Counted from the first letter of the stretch, positions 1 to 11,820 are shown. The stretch is DNA of 64,000 nt from Cheiracanthium punctorium (GCA_038373885.1 JAWZYV010011899.1:150159-214158); one strand, 5' to 3'. A program made the numbers and translations. Notes: generated from the sequence alone by a model not told the origin.

Positions 1-1344
1 TTTTAAACGATGCTGCGAAACATGTTCGTGAAGTGTCGACTTTTTTCGATAATTTAGAAAAAATATATACATTTTTTAGCAATAGTATACAACGCTGGGC
101 AATGTTAAGTGACGATTCATCTGAAAAATATTTAATTACCCTTAGAAAGGTATGTCCTACGAGATGGTCTTCAAGGAACGACGCTTTATTAGCGGTAAAA
201 AAAAGTTATTTATTAATCATGAAAACTTTGTACGAACTAAATTTAATTTCGAAAAAAAAGATAAACGCGAAGAATGTAAAAATATAATTAACATGTTAGA
301 GAGTTATGATTTCTTAGTGCTTGTCACATTTTTTTCTTCACTATTTGAAATCATTAATTCTGTTTCTAAAGTTCTACAACATGAAAATAATGACTTACAA
401 AAAACTAGTATTTTATTAAGTAATCTTTTGAATAGACTGTGCGAATTAAGAAATTAAAATTCATTCAATAGTTTGCTAAACGAGTCCAAAGATTTAGCAA
501 AAGAGTGGAGGGTAACAACTGTTTTTAAAAACAAAAGGCGAAAGATAACGAAGCGTTTTTTTTTTTTTTTATGAGTTATCACAAGAGGCGAGAATTTCAT
601 ACCCGGAATCCTATTTCAATGTCTAATATTGCTGTTTGGATATATTAATTTCTCAAACTAAACAGAGTTTTCAGAGCCTTTGCGACCTAAGTAGGATGTT
701 CGAAATATTACAACCGGAGAAACTCCTTCAAACGAAGAGATATTAAACGCTTCCGGAAAACTGTCGGCTAAATACAGTAAAGACATCTCAGTTAATCTGT
801 ATGACCAATTAAAGGCTCTAAAAACATGCTTAAAATCTGAAAATCAAAAAATTCATTCCATTAAGGAACTCATTGAATTATTGCTGATAAAATTCAATAG
901 TCTTGCATCCAGTTTTCCGGAGGTAATAACAGCATGCTTTTTATTCTTGACCCTTCCAGTTACAACCGCAACTGCTGAAAGAAGTTTTTCAAAATTAAAA
1001 CTGATAAAAAATTACCTAAGAACTTCGATGGGACAGGAACGCCTGTCAGACCTGTCACTATTGTCCATAGAGGCAGAAACTTTAGAGAAACTAAAGTCAT
1101 CATCAGCTATAAATGATTTAATAAATCAGTTTGCCGAAAAAAAAAGCAAGGAGCGTGTATATTTAATTTGAATTGTTTGTAAAAATTTTGGAAAAAGTGA
1201 CAGATAGATAATAACGATGAATAAATATTTCTTTTAATTTTATGCAAACATTTTTTTTTTCTTTTGTGAGAAATCTATACCCTTCCTAAGGGCCCCCAAA
1301 CAAATTTTTATACGGGGCCCCGCCAAGGCACGCTACGCTTCTGA
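1..1344 (+). pseudogene. Decayed hAT-family transposase (ZMYM1/TTF-type), cut by window edge
   Basis: This is the remnant of a hAT DNA-transposon transposase. The 33-287 reading frame contains a TRWSSR motif typical of the ZMYM1/TTF-type hAT proteins. After several frame changes and stops (a poly-T tract near 550 lies in the damaged middle), the 881-1171 frame gives the C-terminal hAT dimerisation region with the signature AERSFSKLKLIKNYLR followed by RLSDLSLLSIE. The sequence after the stop ends near 1344 in GGCACGCTACGCTTCTG, which resembles the CAGNGGCGTAGC-type inverted end of hAT elements read outwards. The left end lies outside the window. At least two frameshifts and internal stops mean no functional transposase is encoded. 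The family call is secure; the exact right end is inferred. Confidence 0.8.
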
Positions 1345-2493
1345 ATGGACTTTACTTACAAAAATATATTTCATACAGTCCGTTTTCACAAATCATCACA
1401 CAATATGATGTATATGAAATTTAAAAAAAATTACTTCGTTTAAAGTAATGAAAGCCTATTATAACGATTGCTAAGTTCAAATGCAAACGTCATTTTTCAA
1501 TCGGGCCATGTTTGCGTTATTTTTATTATTACACAGTCTGGACACGCAATCCAATCCAATCCAATTCAATCACTCAAAGGATTGATCATCAAGAAATAAA
1601 TATTTCACTCTAGTGGGGATGCATCTAAAACATTCAAATATCTGTAAGATTATTACTCTGAATTATTAAACTGCATTTATATATGCGTAAGTTAGCGCAG
1701 CAAGAAACAAATATCAATATTCAATATCTATCTTGGGATAATACAAGGCCTGTTTTCCGTCTCGCATTCATCCCTAGTTCTATCTGTATTGTCATCCAGT
1801 TGCTTTGCACTCATGAGTGTCCATGACTAATACTAAATATATACTTTCATTTTCCAAATTAGCTTTTTGACGTTTTCTATCTGTTTACTAAGTAGTACGG
1901 AAAATCGTAAATTTTGAAGTACTAATAAAGCTGCACACTATCTTGAGCCGAAGTAGGGGAAGTGGTCCCTTTTTTGGTTCAAATAACGCAGCCCCGGAGG
2001 GGGGGTTTGTGTATTTTTAGTGTTTCTCGCAATTCAGTTTTAAACGTATACATTTTAATTCTCGCATACTTTTAAAATAAAATTTGCAGTTTTTATCCTA
2101 TAAAAACCTTTATCAGAGCCATCTCATGTGACAGTGAGGAAAGATGGAGGCATTTTTTCTTTCCACAATCTCTCCCGAAAGGGGCGGAGATTCAACTGAG
2201 TATTGCATATTCTCTCTATCTACGGGCTCATTTGCTCTCGCATATTTAACATGCAAGGTCGCTACATGGGCGTGATGGTTTTCTGTAATTGTTACCGTTA
2301 TAGCTGATCTTGGTAATTTGTTTAATAATTTAATGAAGCCGCAGCCTACCGCCCCCTTCATTTTTTTTTTCACGGCGCTGACCCCACAGACCTCGAAAAG
2401 AATTAATGAAGAACTATTTTAATGGCAGTCTTAATGGGGGAATTATCAGATATTTGCAAATTGTCTAGCAATTTGCAGTGAGTTGATTGATTT
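1345..2493. other. No gene seen; AT-rich spacer
   Basis: I see no coding exon or clear element boundary. The short minus-strand frame at 2113-2373 has no recognisable motif and uses low-complexity poly-A codons. Confidence 0.5.
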
Positions 2494-3470
2494 CACATTC
2501 AGGGCCGTACTTATGACCTTCGAGGCCCCTGCGCGGCGGTAGGAGCGTAGTTAGTTGATTTTGCGCTCCTAGCAGAACAGTCTAAATTGTAACCCTCACC
2601 CTAAATGAGAAATTGGCCATGATTGGCAAATATCAAAACTCTGTCGTAATTTGAAAGTCCGTTTTCTCTCTCTCTCTCTCTTTTAATCGTTTTTGTATCT
2701 AGATCCATTTATTAGGTTTACATAAAAGTAAGAAAAAAAGTTTTAATAAGATTTAATGGAGTCTATCAAATGATTTCAAGTTTCTTGCATATGATGTTTT
2801 TAAAGTACGTTATTGCTAGATGCGGATTATACGACACCGCGGTTTGTATATTGGAAAGTGCCGGAACTACAGGTTGCAGAATATATTAGTTGTTCAAAAC
2901 TCAAGAAGTCGAGCCTCGCATAAGAGAACATCCATCCGGTCAGGACCGTAGTGATGCGCAAGCAGAAGAGAGGGCGCAAAATCAGCTGAATCTTAAGAGG
3001 TTTAAACTGTTTTACTATTTTATGTTTGCGGTTAATCGATGCAGACGAAATTTGGTTCCGTTTCACGGCCCCTTCACAGAATTACAATAAACTTTCATTC
3101 GTCATTGGTATTTTAACGTATATTTTAATTTGTTTTGTAAATTATTATTTTTTATGTTGCAAAAAATTTACACAATTTGTAATCTGGTATGAAAATTCAC
3201 AAAAATTAAGTTTTCAAAAAAGTGGGACCCTAGAAAAAATTCCTGGATCGACCCCTGGTTTTGTTTTGTTTTTTCAAAATAGTGCATCTGTAGGGAAGGA
3301 TAGGTAGGTTTTTATTAATTATAATAATTGTGGGGGATGAGAAGAATTAAGTCGTTATTGCCGTTGTAGGGCGGGGCCGCATTTCGGAATGTTCTTCTAG
3401 GAGCGCAAAATCACCCGGCTACGCTCCTTCCGCTGCGGCCTGGAAGGTCATAAATACTGCCCTGAGTGTG
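2494..3470. mobile_element. Non-autonomous DNA transposon with ~65-bp terminal inverted repeats
   Basis: The left end (CACATTCAGGGCCGTACTT, running through CTGCGCGGCGGTAGGAGCGTAG to GCGCTCCTAG near 2570) is mirrored by the right end (CTAGGAGCGCAAAATCA near 3397 to GACCTT..CTGCCCTGAGTGTG at 3470). The two ends pair as an imperfect inverted repeat of about 65-75 bp. The ~830-bp interior has no transposase and includes a (TCTC)n run at 2666. A stretch at 3035-3250 is similar to sequence at 10330-10540. I could not define a target duplication, so the superfamily is uncertain; the CAGGG start suggests hAT. Confidence 0.7.
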
Positions 3471-3730
3471 CAGCTGATTGCAAATTACTTGACGATGTGT
3501 GATAAGATATACGGCTTTTAAACTGATAGAATGCTTATGCGGAAGTTCTAGAAATTAAGAAAAAATGCGAAAATAAGTAAAGGCTGTTCCAATTAGTTAA
3601 TCAACGTTAAATGCTTTTTAAAAGTTCTGGATTTTTACTGAAAGGTGACTACTGCGGCTCTCAGTATGTTGTTTTCTTACTTTTTACGATTCCAATAAAA
3701 ATATTTGCAACTTCCCACATTCTATCAAAA

Positions 3731-3773
<43 letters not shown>

Positions 3774-4640
3774 CCCATGTAAGTAGATTTGATATGACCA
3801 CCGAATAATCTGCCTTGCGTACTTATTGTAACTAGCTGTTCACATTCAGCCAACGCCCTAGCTAAGCATACATCTTTTTAAATGAGTTCGAGAATACTAT
3901 CTGCATATGGATGGGAAAATAATGCACCTGCAAGTTTTATGCATTTAGCTTTTGTTGATATATAGTTCTTTTTAAGGCTGTGCTTTGTTCTGCAATTGTC
4001 AAATCGAAAAGCCTGTAAAAATAGTGCAACCGGAAGTTTTTAGTTTGTCTCCTGTGCACACACCCAACTTTGCTAAAAGCATTATTTCAGTGATGGACGC
4101 AATTTGCTTCACATAGTAAGAGTGGAGGAAAATAATTTAAAAAAAAAAAAACCTTTTTTTTTTTTTTTTTCCCCCAATGCCAATAAAGTGTGTCAATATA
4201 AACGTAGAGAGAGACATTTGAAAAAGAGACTCAATGGCAAAATAGGCGAACTTAGTGGGAGTGTAGCTATTGTAGTAGGATCATTTTGTGACGCGTTCCG
4301 CGCTCGGCCCATAGTTTAGACTAGGTATGGACAACTTTTGAAAACCTGCGGCGCAAACTTTAGGATGTTAGCTCAGTAGCGGGCCGAACTTCAGGATAGT
4401 AGCGAAGTCGCGGGCCGTATATTTGGGATTTATGTGTTTTATACGGGGTTTTGATATGTTCCGCGGGCCTGATCAAAAGCCGTGACGGGCCGAAGTTCGC
4501 CTGTATATGGTTTAGACCCACATAAGGCACAATGGGACAATGCTCACCGAGCATTTGCTTGGCATGTGGGTTCTTTAAGAGACATACCGTGCTCAGTGTT
4601 TGCGCATTTTTGACAGCAGCTCGGGGGCAGTAATTGTGGC
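3471..4640. other. No gene seen; poly-T tract and degenerate CGGGCCG repeats
   Basis: A ~40-nt T run lies at 3738-3773. At about 4345-4500 several degenerate copies of a GCGGGCCGAACTT-like motif recur. Such motifs are common inside hAT-type elements, but I cannot place the boundaries. No coding exon is recognisable. Confidence 0.4.
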
Positions 4641-4656
4641 GAATTTTGTACATCAC

Positions 4657-5113
4657 CACATTAATGTATGGGGGTACATTTTACTAATTGCGATTTTTTT
4701 CGTACGGGGGTCGTTAACACATTTGAAAATTATAATTTTTTGAAAATTAACTAGCCGAATTTGTACTTAACGTAGTCTTTTTCCTACCTTATTTTGATTT
4801 TTTTTTTTTTTTTTTTTTTTTTCAATTTACGTTGCCCAGTTATCTCTAATAAAGAATTAAAGCTTGTTTTACCACCTTATTGGGACATCCTGCAATACAG
4901 AACCGAGACTTGTGTAAAAGGAAACAAGGAATTGTTTACAGTGACTTTTGTAGAAAAGTGTAACTTTTTGAAAATTAACGAGAGGATTTTTTTTTTCTTA
5001 AGTCTTATTTCTGAACTTATTTTGAACATTTTTTCAATTTGCACTGCTCACTTATATCTGATAGAGAAAGAATTAAAGCCCATTACCACCTTTTGGGGAC
5101 ATCCTGTATACTA
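4657..5113 (+). repeat. Fragments of the GGGTGTCCC MITE family
   Basis: Two fragments correspond to the right arm of the complete element at 25724-26451. Shared landmarks are ACGGGGGTCGT, CTTTTTGAAAATTAACGAGAGG, GAACTTATTTTGAACATTTTTTCAATTT, and AAAGAATTAAAGC followed by TACCACC..GGGACATCCTG. One copy ends near 4890 and a second near 5113. The open frame at 4794-5189 is a by-product of this repeat and not a gene. Confidence 0.7.
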
Positions 5114-7141
5114 TAATTGCAAAGGTAACATTTGTACAAAGAATATTTTGGCAATAAAAGAAATGCTTATGAAAGCAAACAAGAATTAAATGTAACATGT
5201 TAATACTTTTTCCTTTAATTGCTTTTCAGATATTTTACCACAGTACACTATTCTGTGTTACAAAAATGTTGTTTTCTCATCTTATGTACATAGAGTTATA
5301 CAAACTATATCTTCAGTACTCGGTGGCGGATTTAGGTCTTGAGAGGCCCGAGGCGCAACTCAATTTTGAGGCACCCTCCTCCCAAAAAAAAAAAAAACTC
5401 ACTAACCCTATACCTTTACATTGCACTTTCTATGTACACCTTTTTTATAGTAATTAATGTTTTACTTGATTAACCAATATTAGATTACTACTGTGGTGGC
5501 TGTATTTAAAATATCGCAAATGTTCGAATTCAGGTAAAAGTATTAGAACTATCTGATAACTCTTGGTTATAAAAAAAACACTTTATTTTAAATTTACTAT
5601 TTTTTGTAATTTTAATAATCCAGTAGTCTATGAATAATAAAATAGTATTTGTAAATCATTATAATAACTTTCACTGTTATTTGCTAATAATAGCAATGGA
5701 CATTTTTTAACATTAATTTGAATTAATTTCATTCTAAAGATTCGTTAATTTTTTGGAATGGACTAATAAAGCGTAAACACGAATAAAGAAAATTAATTTT
5801 TTGATTCTGTATTCTGTAATTGTAAATATGTCAGAAATGCATAAACGTTAATTTATGTTTAAAATAAAATTATTTTAAAATTTTTTCACTCTTATATCTA
5901 ATTTATGTCTACAGACTAGTATTAAAAAATAAATTTTATATTTATATATTAGTACATTAAAAAAATCTTTTACCTCATGAAACTTAATAATTTTTGTACT
6001 ACATTTCACTTTTCACGATTAACACTACTAAATAAACATCAGCACCTCTAAGTATAACCCAACAAATGCAATTTCATATTGGTTAATTTTCAGTGTTACT
6101 TGATTATGTTGAATTACTTTTTGTGGACTTCTGAGGGTCAGAACAGGGCAAACTTGATCAGAAACTTGACTTTGACATCCCAAAGTTTAGAAGATTTTTT
6201 TGCTTGGATAAAATGAATCAAAAATTTAACATTCCTGCAAAGTCATAGTTATAGGTATTTAAATGTGTTAATAAATTTGCCGCTTGAAACTGCAAAACTG
6301 CAAGCAGTTTAAGCAAAAGTAAACTTTCTGTTTAGTCTAATTATTGTATTTATTCAAAAACTAGCAATAAGTTTAAGACTATTAGTAATGGGTAATTAGG
6401 TATGAATTAAAAAATATATAAAAATACATATCAGTCTATACATTTTAAATAGAATGAAAAATAAAACTAGAAGAGAATAGAAAAAATCATTATTTTATGC
6501 AGTTAAAATACAAAAAAAAAAAAAAAAAAAAAAAATTACTGAGTTAAAAATAAATTCCACTTTTTACTGAAAATGTATATGCTCAAAGCTTCTCCCCTAC
6601 ATTTTTTATTAATGTTTACCTTTTTCATCTGCAAATGTAAAATATGCTGTAACTATAATGTAGTTATCATAAATATATTTAGATAAAGCAAATAATTTAG
6701 TCATCATTTACATTTTTTTCATTCTATTTAAATTGTAGAATGATATGCTTTTAATTAACTATATGTCATTCCAACTCAAAATTTGCATATGAATTTTAAC
6801 CCACTTTCTATCATCCAATCGAGCTGAAAATTTGTACACATGTGAAATTCCGGTGGCACGGAGTACTACTCTTTTTAATTTTCCAATATTTTTTTTAGTT
6901 ACCAAATATTACTTTTCCTAAAAATTGTGTTCTCTTGCACATTTTAGCTCATATCTGCTTAATTATTAGTCAGCAATTCTTTATCATTACATCCTCAGAA
7001 AGTTATTTCAATTCTAAAAAAGATTAAATCTGTTATCTCTAGCTTAAATTTTTAGTTTTTAGTGATTTTTTGAAAGAAGATAAATTATTCTTTTAAATTT
7101 CTCTACAGCTGAAATCCAAAAAAAAAAAAATACTTTCTAGA
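5114..7141. other. No gene seen; very AT-rich spacer
   Basis: Only low-complexity AT-rich sequence is visible, including a ~25-nt A run near 6511-6535. No splice-consistent coding exon or repeat end was recognised, but a short UBL3 first exon could be hidden here. Confidence 0.45.
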
Positions 7142-7326
7142 CAATGGCATAGCCAGAAATTTTTCATGGGGACGGGGGAGGGGGGGGTGTTATAACTTCT
7201 GCAACTCATATATATGTATACCTATGTGTGTGATAAGGGAGTGAAGTATATACATTTTGCACAGCAAAAAATTTCTCATGGGGGAGGGAGTTATGACCCC
7301 CCCCCCCTCCAGTGGCTATGCTGCTG
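7142..7326. mobile_element. Short hAT-type MITE with G/C-rich homopolymer arms
   Basis: The left end CAATGGCATAGCCAGAAATTTTTCATGGGG and the right end ..CCAGTGGCTATGCTGCTG form imperfect terminal inverted repeats of the CAGTGGCGTAGCCA type. A 6-bp flanking match (TTCTAG on both sides) is compatible with a decayed 8-bp hAT duplication. It is clearly the same family as 29394-29558. Confidence 0.75.
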
Positions 7327-7861
7327 ATTCTAGGTATATTTGAAAATTTCACTGAATAGTGTCCTTTCCTAAATTATTTACATGAAGAATGGTTGAAAAA
7401 TATAAAATATTTAATTTTTAACAAATTTGTTAATCAGAAAACATAGAATCAAGCAGTTCAGGCTCTTCTTTTTTAAAATATGGGAAATATTCTTATCAAT
7501 TTATCCACTTTCTGGTCGTTGGGGGGAAAGTTTTTAAAGCAGCTGTGTTTGAATGTCCCCTGCAATACCAGCGACTGCACCCTATCTGATTCATTCCAGA
7601 CTCTCTGCGCTTGCTTTTTTTTTTTTTTTTCAGGCGATCACAGTGTGGCATCCTCCCTTCTTCAGACAAAAGGCAACAACCATCAATATCACTGCGAACA
7701 GTGCCTCACAGTTGTATAGCCTCAAAGGAAAGGGATAATCTTTCATGATTATAGGTTATTACGGAATCGTTAAGGTCGCAGATACATTTTGGTTCCTGAT
7801 CCCGGTGCTGCAGATTGATACAGAAAATTCTGCTACTGGGCACACAACTGGATTAATTGGA

Positions 7862-8453
7862 ACATTCCAAAATACATTGTCATCAAAAATTGAGCCAGCT
7901 GTGATCCCCCTTCCAAAAATGTGCCCCATACATTAATAAAGTTATCAAAATGTCAGTCTTTCACAAAATATTTTGTAGATATCTTTAAACATAGATGATC
8001 TCGGGCTATACAGGAATTTGAATGTAAACAATATTACATTTATTTTATATTCTAATAGTATTTATGCAGTAATAGAGTGCAAAAAAAAAAAAAAATTTTT
8101 TTTCATAATTTTTGTATGATCCCTGAAATGCAATAATCGGATGATTTTTTTTCTCTTCGAGAGCCATTGAAAAGTGTTTTAAGTCAGCCTATATTTCTCT
8201 ACATACCTCTGACACTTTTTGGATATAATTCACAACTTTTGTAAATCACCTCACTAGTGTATGGAGCACATTCTACTAATAGGTAACTTTTTTGTATGGA
8301 GGATGAATGCAAGTTTAAATAGTGTAATTTTTGAAAATTAATGAAAGGAAATCTTTTAAGTCTTTTCTTGACTTATTTTGAACATTTTTTCCATTGCCCG
8401 TGAATGAAGAACGAAAGCATGTTAGCAACTTTTTTGGGACATGCAGTTTAATG
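7862..8453 (+). repeat. Degraded copy of the GGGTGTCCC MITE family
   Basis: The segment runs in parallel with 25920-26447. Shared blocks are ATGCCCCATACATTAAT-like sequence, GATATCTTTAAA, GTATGATCCCTGAAATGCAAT, GAGAGCCATTGAAAAGTG, TTTAAGTCAGC and TTTTTTGGGACAT. It lacks the left arm. The coding-like frames at 7745-7936 and 8315-8539 belong to this repeat. Confidence 0.65.
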
Positions 8454-8639
8454 TTAAGTGCAACCGAGATTGGGGGCAAAAGATGTTGAGGTAGGTCTCG
8501 TTTTTTAATTTCACAAGTAGTTATTAGTATAAATTGCAAAAACTCAAATTAATTGTGCAAACTTAATTCTTTTTTTCTTAAACTTGTTTATTTTTGAGAC
8601 TTTTTCCAACAAAGCTGAATGAATTGTTTGTTTGCTTGG

Positions 8640-8800
8640 GTCATTCTAGCCCAGTGGAAAGACTGTGGATCAGTGAAATTCATGCTCACTGCATGTACAC
8701 AATTGCTTTCAATGGTCAGTCAGAGATTAAATGTACAGCCCTCTGGTTACTAGCTCAAGGCCTTAACTGCTAAGCTACCATAGCTTAATAACTTGTTGAA
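8640..8800 (-). repeat. Possible degenerate tRNA-derived repeat
   Basis: Read on the minus strand, the part near 8725-8790 has a TGGTAGCTTAGCAGTTAAGGC block resembling the A-box half of a tRNA-derived SINE head. A following GGTTCGA-type B box is not preserved. This is weak evidence and the extent is approximate. Confidence 0.25.
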
Positions 8801-8934
8801 TGTGAAAAAGAGATTGGAGATTAAAATCTAGGAAGGTCAGGAGATGTGTTAAAACAAATCATTTGAAATGATATGATGCTATATTAGGCAAGTTGGAGTG
8901 TATAGGCTGATTATTTTACCAACTATGCAAAAAA

Positions 8935-9005
8935 TTCCAGAGCTGGGGCTCGAACCCAGGACTACCGCTTAACGTGCGGGTGCTCTACCACTGAGCTACT
9001 CTGGG
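8935..9005 (-). tRNA. tRNA-like gene or tRNA pseudogene (anticodon position reads GTT)
   Basis: The minus strand folds into a near-standard cloverleaf of 71 nt. The acceptor stem CCCAGAG/CTCTGGA has 6 of 7 pairs, the D stem is GCTC/GAGC with loop AGTGGTA, the anticodon stem CCCGC/GCGGT has 4 of 5 pairs, and the T stem CTGGG/CCCAG is perfect with loop TTCGAGC. The internal promoter boxes (TAGCTCAGTGGTAGAGC and GGTTCGAGCCC) are intact. The anticodon loop ACGTTAA puts GTT at positions 34-36 but has C instead of the near-universal U33, and the body does not look like a typical tRNA-Asn. I therefore favour a tRNA pseudogene or SINE head, though a transcribed tRNA cannot be excluded. Confidence 0.5.
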
Positions 9006-9486
9006 ACGATTCCCAGATGAAATTTCTCGCTTTTGAACCGTTGGCATTTATCATCTTCCTCTAGAAACCACAGATGGAACAGATGAAACAATTAATTCGC
9101 GACAACTCCATTACGCCGCGGAAGTTATATACATTTTTAGAAAGTGAATTCGGTAATTTCAACGTTTTATTTATTTATTTTTTTTAAGATGGATCGTTAC
9201 CTAAAAGAAATCTTTTTTAAGTCACTATAATGCAAGCTTGTTACACAGATGTATGCATATACACGTGATCATATGCGCACTATGTATTCAGTTATCACAA
9301 GCTATTATGAGTTTGCAGATAGTTTTGGATTATGTGCGCAGATAGTTTTTTTTCTTTTATCTCACAATGGGTATTTCCTTTTTTTTTTTTTTTTTTTTTT
9401 TTTAACTGTAATGGTCAATTGGTATTTTCAATATCCCAAAATGTATTACAAGTTCTCTAGATAATATATATATATATATATATACA

Positions 9487-9652
9487 CATGTGCGCACATA
9501 GGAATTTTTCTAGGAGTGGGGCAAATTTCAAACTTTTAACAAATTTAGTACTGTTTTTGTGATTTTTTTTTACATCATGAGACAGTAACCTAAATCTCTA
9601 GGGAGGGGGGCAAGTGCCCTACCTTGCCCCCCCCCCCCTATGGGCGCCCATG
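9487..9652. mobile_element. Short MITE inserted in a TA-dinucleotide run
   Basis: The ends CATGTGCGCACATAGG and CCTATGGGCGCCCATG are inverted repeats, 13 of 16 identical when aligned. The element sits between two (TA)n tracts (9464-9484 and 9653-9669), so the target duplication was TA-rich and its length cannot be read. The interior contains G and C runs. It ends about 120 bp upstream of the first visible UBL3 exon. Confidence 0.65.
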
Positions 9653-9770
9653 TATATATATATATATATTAATGTTTTGAGGTTGGTGGCAAGGTTTTCA
9701 TTAAGCTTCTCGCATTAGTTTTTACTATTGCATGTTTGTGACTAACTCCTCTTTTCCCCCCCTATTTTAG

Positions 9771-9879
9771 ATAAATTTACGTTTGATCCTTGTCAGTGGC
9801 AAAACAAAGGAATTTTTGTTTAGTCCAAGTGACTCTGCTGCAGATATTGCTCAGCATGTTTTTGACAATTGGCCCGTTG
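9771..9879 (+). CDS. UBL3: UBL3 exon: N-terminal half of the ubiquitin fold
   Basis: The exon encodes INLRLILVSGKTKEFLF followed by SPSDSAADIAQHVFDNWPV. This matches the first beta hairpin and helix of the UBL3 ubiquitin-like domain. A pyrimidine-rich acceptor (CTCTTTTCCCCCCCTATTTTAG) precedes it and a GTAAGA donor follows. It begins in phase 0, as expected if the missing upstream exon ends with a complete codon. The 210-bp intron after it is the only short intron in the gene. Confidence 0.95.
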
Positions 9880-10089
9880 GTAAGATTCATCAATATTTTT
9901 AGAAAATTAAATTTCTATGAAGTGCCTTTTTGTATGCATGTATGCTTGTCATGGCTAACATAAGCCATGCCTTTAATTTTAGTTCTAGAAAAACATTACC
10001 ATTATGTTGTTTTGTTAAGAACTTACACTGGATGGCTTAGGCTTTCATAAAAGGAAGTGGCATTTAAATATACTATTCTTCCATTTCAG

Positions 10090-10176
10090 AGTGGGCTGCA
10101 GAAAGTGTCTGTAAAGCAGAAATTTTAAGATTAATATATCAAGGAAGATTTCTTCATGGCAATGTAACTCTAGGCG
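10090..10176 (+). CDS. UBL3: UBL3 exon: central strands, YQGRFLHGNVTLG
   Basis: The first codon is completed across the splice site (G|AG, Glu). The exon reads EWAAESVCKAEILRL then IYQGRFLHGNVTLG, the highly conserved core corresponding to the LIYQGRFL region of ubiquitin-fold proteins. The acceptor is TTCCATTTCAG and the donor GTAAGG. Confidence 0.95.
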
Positions 10177-10329
10177 GTAAGGACAGTCTGTCTTTCAATC
10201 TCTTTTTTTCTTCCTCCATTAATTTATAAATATGTTTTTCAATAAAATTGTACAGTTTAAAAGAAACTTTTTAAAAATTATATAACAGTTTATTGTGCTT
10301 AATATTATTATGTATAATCTTAATTATTC

Positions 10330-10540
10330 AGCGATTAGATGTAGAAAAAGTTTGGGCTCATTTTACTGTCCCTTCACGAAATTACAATCGAATTCAAACA
10401 GCCCCTTCACAAAAATGTATTCGATTAAAACAATCTTTCAATGGCATTTTACCTTATATTTCAATTTGTTTTAATTACTTAAGAAAAAAAGCGACTTTCT
10501 CAAAAATGGGACCCTGGAAAAAATTCCTGTATTGACCCCT
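10330..10540 (+). repeat. Repeat fragment shared with 3035-3250
   Basis: The stretch with CGATTAGATGTAGAAAAAGTTTGG, CCCTTCACGAAATTACAAT and, further on, AATGGGACCCTGGAAAAAATTCCTG..TTGACCCCTG is found in parallel at 3035-3250 inside the element 2494-3470. It is inserted in UBL3 intron 2. The boundaries are approximate and the family is unknown. Confidence 0.55.
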
Positions 10541-11451
10541 GAATTATTATATAGCAGACTTGCACAGTATCGTAGCTTGGGGCAGTCCAGATGAGCACCT
10601 GCCAGGGGTCCCAACCCTCAGGGGGGGGTGCCTGTTGGAGACTTTGTGTTATTTCTCTTCTTAGAAAATAAGTCTCAAGAGGTGCAAAATTAGAGTTTTG
10701 CCAGAGGTGATCATATAACCTTCCTCCAACTCTATCCATCGTTTGGGGGGGGGGGGGGGGATTTAAAATCACGTGACCTGCTGGTCGAAGCAAAGCACAG
10801 CGATTTCCTTTCTACGTCCCCTTGAATTCTGTGCCTTCCCTTAGGGGGACAGGAAACCCTATTTGGAAACATTGGCCTAAATTGATATAAAGCACAAACA
10901 GAAATGGAGTGTGAGGGGTCAATATCATCGTGATTTGTTACTGAAGAGAGCCCATCAGTGAATGGTATTTTATCTCTCAGAGCATCATTGAAGGCACAAG
11001 TACCCAAAATGTTCCAGTCTAAACCTTGCTTTATTTATTACTTTATGTAAGAAATGATAACCCATAGTTAGGGAATGTTTAAAATAGTTTGAAGGATGTT
11101 CATAAATGTCTAAAATAACTGTGTGTGTTTCAAAAAGTTGTATACATACCTTATTTCACAATGCGAGGTAGTCTTGGAACACATCCCTCTCGCACGTCAA
11201 GACTCAACTGTATATTGCAGTTACACTGCTAAAATCTAAAGCAGTTCTAAAAATGGGTAACATTGTGATATAGTCGTCGTTAGGGCATGTGAGGAAAAAT
11301 TAAAAACTTAAACTTCTTTAACGTTAAGTCCTCTCAAGTACTAGATGGCTATTCTCATACTAAATACTTTAGCAGAGTTTAAAAACACAAGCATGCATGC
11401 ATGTAAAAGCATGAGGGGGGGGGGAAAGTCATTGCTCACAAGCTCATAATG
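10541..11451. other. UBL3 intron 2, unclassified repeat-like sequence with a long G run
   Basis: Around 10620 and 10744-10760 there are runs of 8 and ~17 G residues, the kind found in arms of short MITEs in this window. I could not find the matching inverted ends. The frames 10500-10793 and 10732-11007 (minus) have no recognisable protein content. Confidence 0.4.
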
Positions 11452-11820
11452 TTGAATCTTCAAGTCAAAGATGAAGCATTGTTTTCAATTAAAAATAAAG
11501 GTTTATTAAAAACATCAAAATATGTTGCAGCTATACAGAAATCACTAGTACTAGTAAATTATAGTTGAACCACATTCTATTATTTAGGAAGTTGATGCAT
11601 TACACACACGGCTTATAGCTGGCAAATAATTATACTTCTAAAAAAAAAAAAACAAATAGTAGCTGCCAAACAAAAACATAATTAAAATATAAAGCAGCTC
11701 CAGCTGTGAACTCATATAGTGGCAATGACAGCTCGCCAAGTAATCAACTATCAACAACACTGAGCAACTAACTAACACACTGAAGCAACGAAACGTTGCT
11801 TCTTATAACTCTGCCCTGAT
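11452..11820 (+). repeat. Interspersed repeat R1, copy 1 (uninterrupted)
   Basis: The sequence from GAATCTTCAAGTCAA through AGGTTTATTAAAAACATC, TGCAGCTATACAGAA, ACACACGGC and GAAACGTTGCTTCT to ATAACTCTGCC is repeated at 28487-29965, where a 1.1-kb insertion splits it. The type of element is unknown. It lies in UBL3 intron 2. Confidence 0.7.

Noticed and set aside
4794..5189. 131-residue frame as a possible membrane protein gene
   Set aside because: It begins in a poly-T tract (Phe run) and overlaps two fragments of the GGGTGTCCC MITE family; composition alone explains the hydrophobicity.
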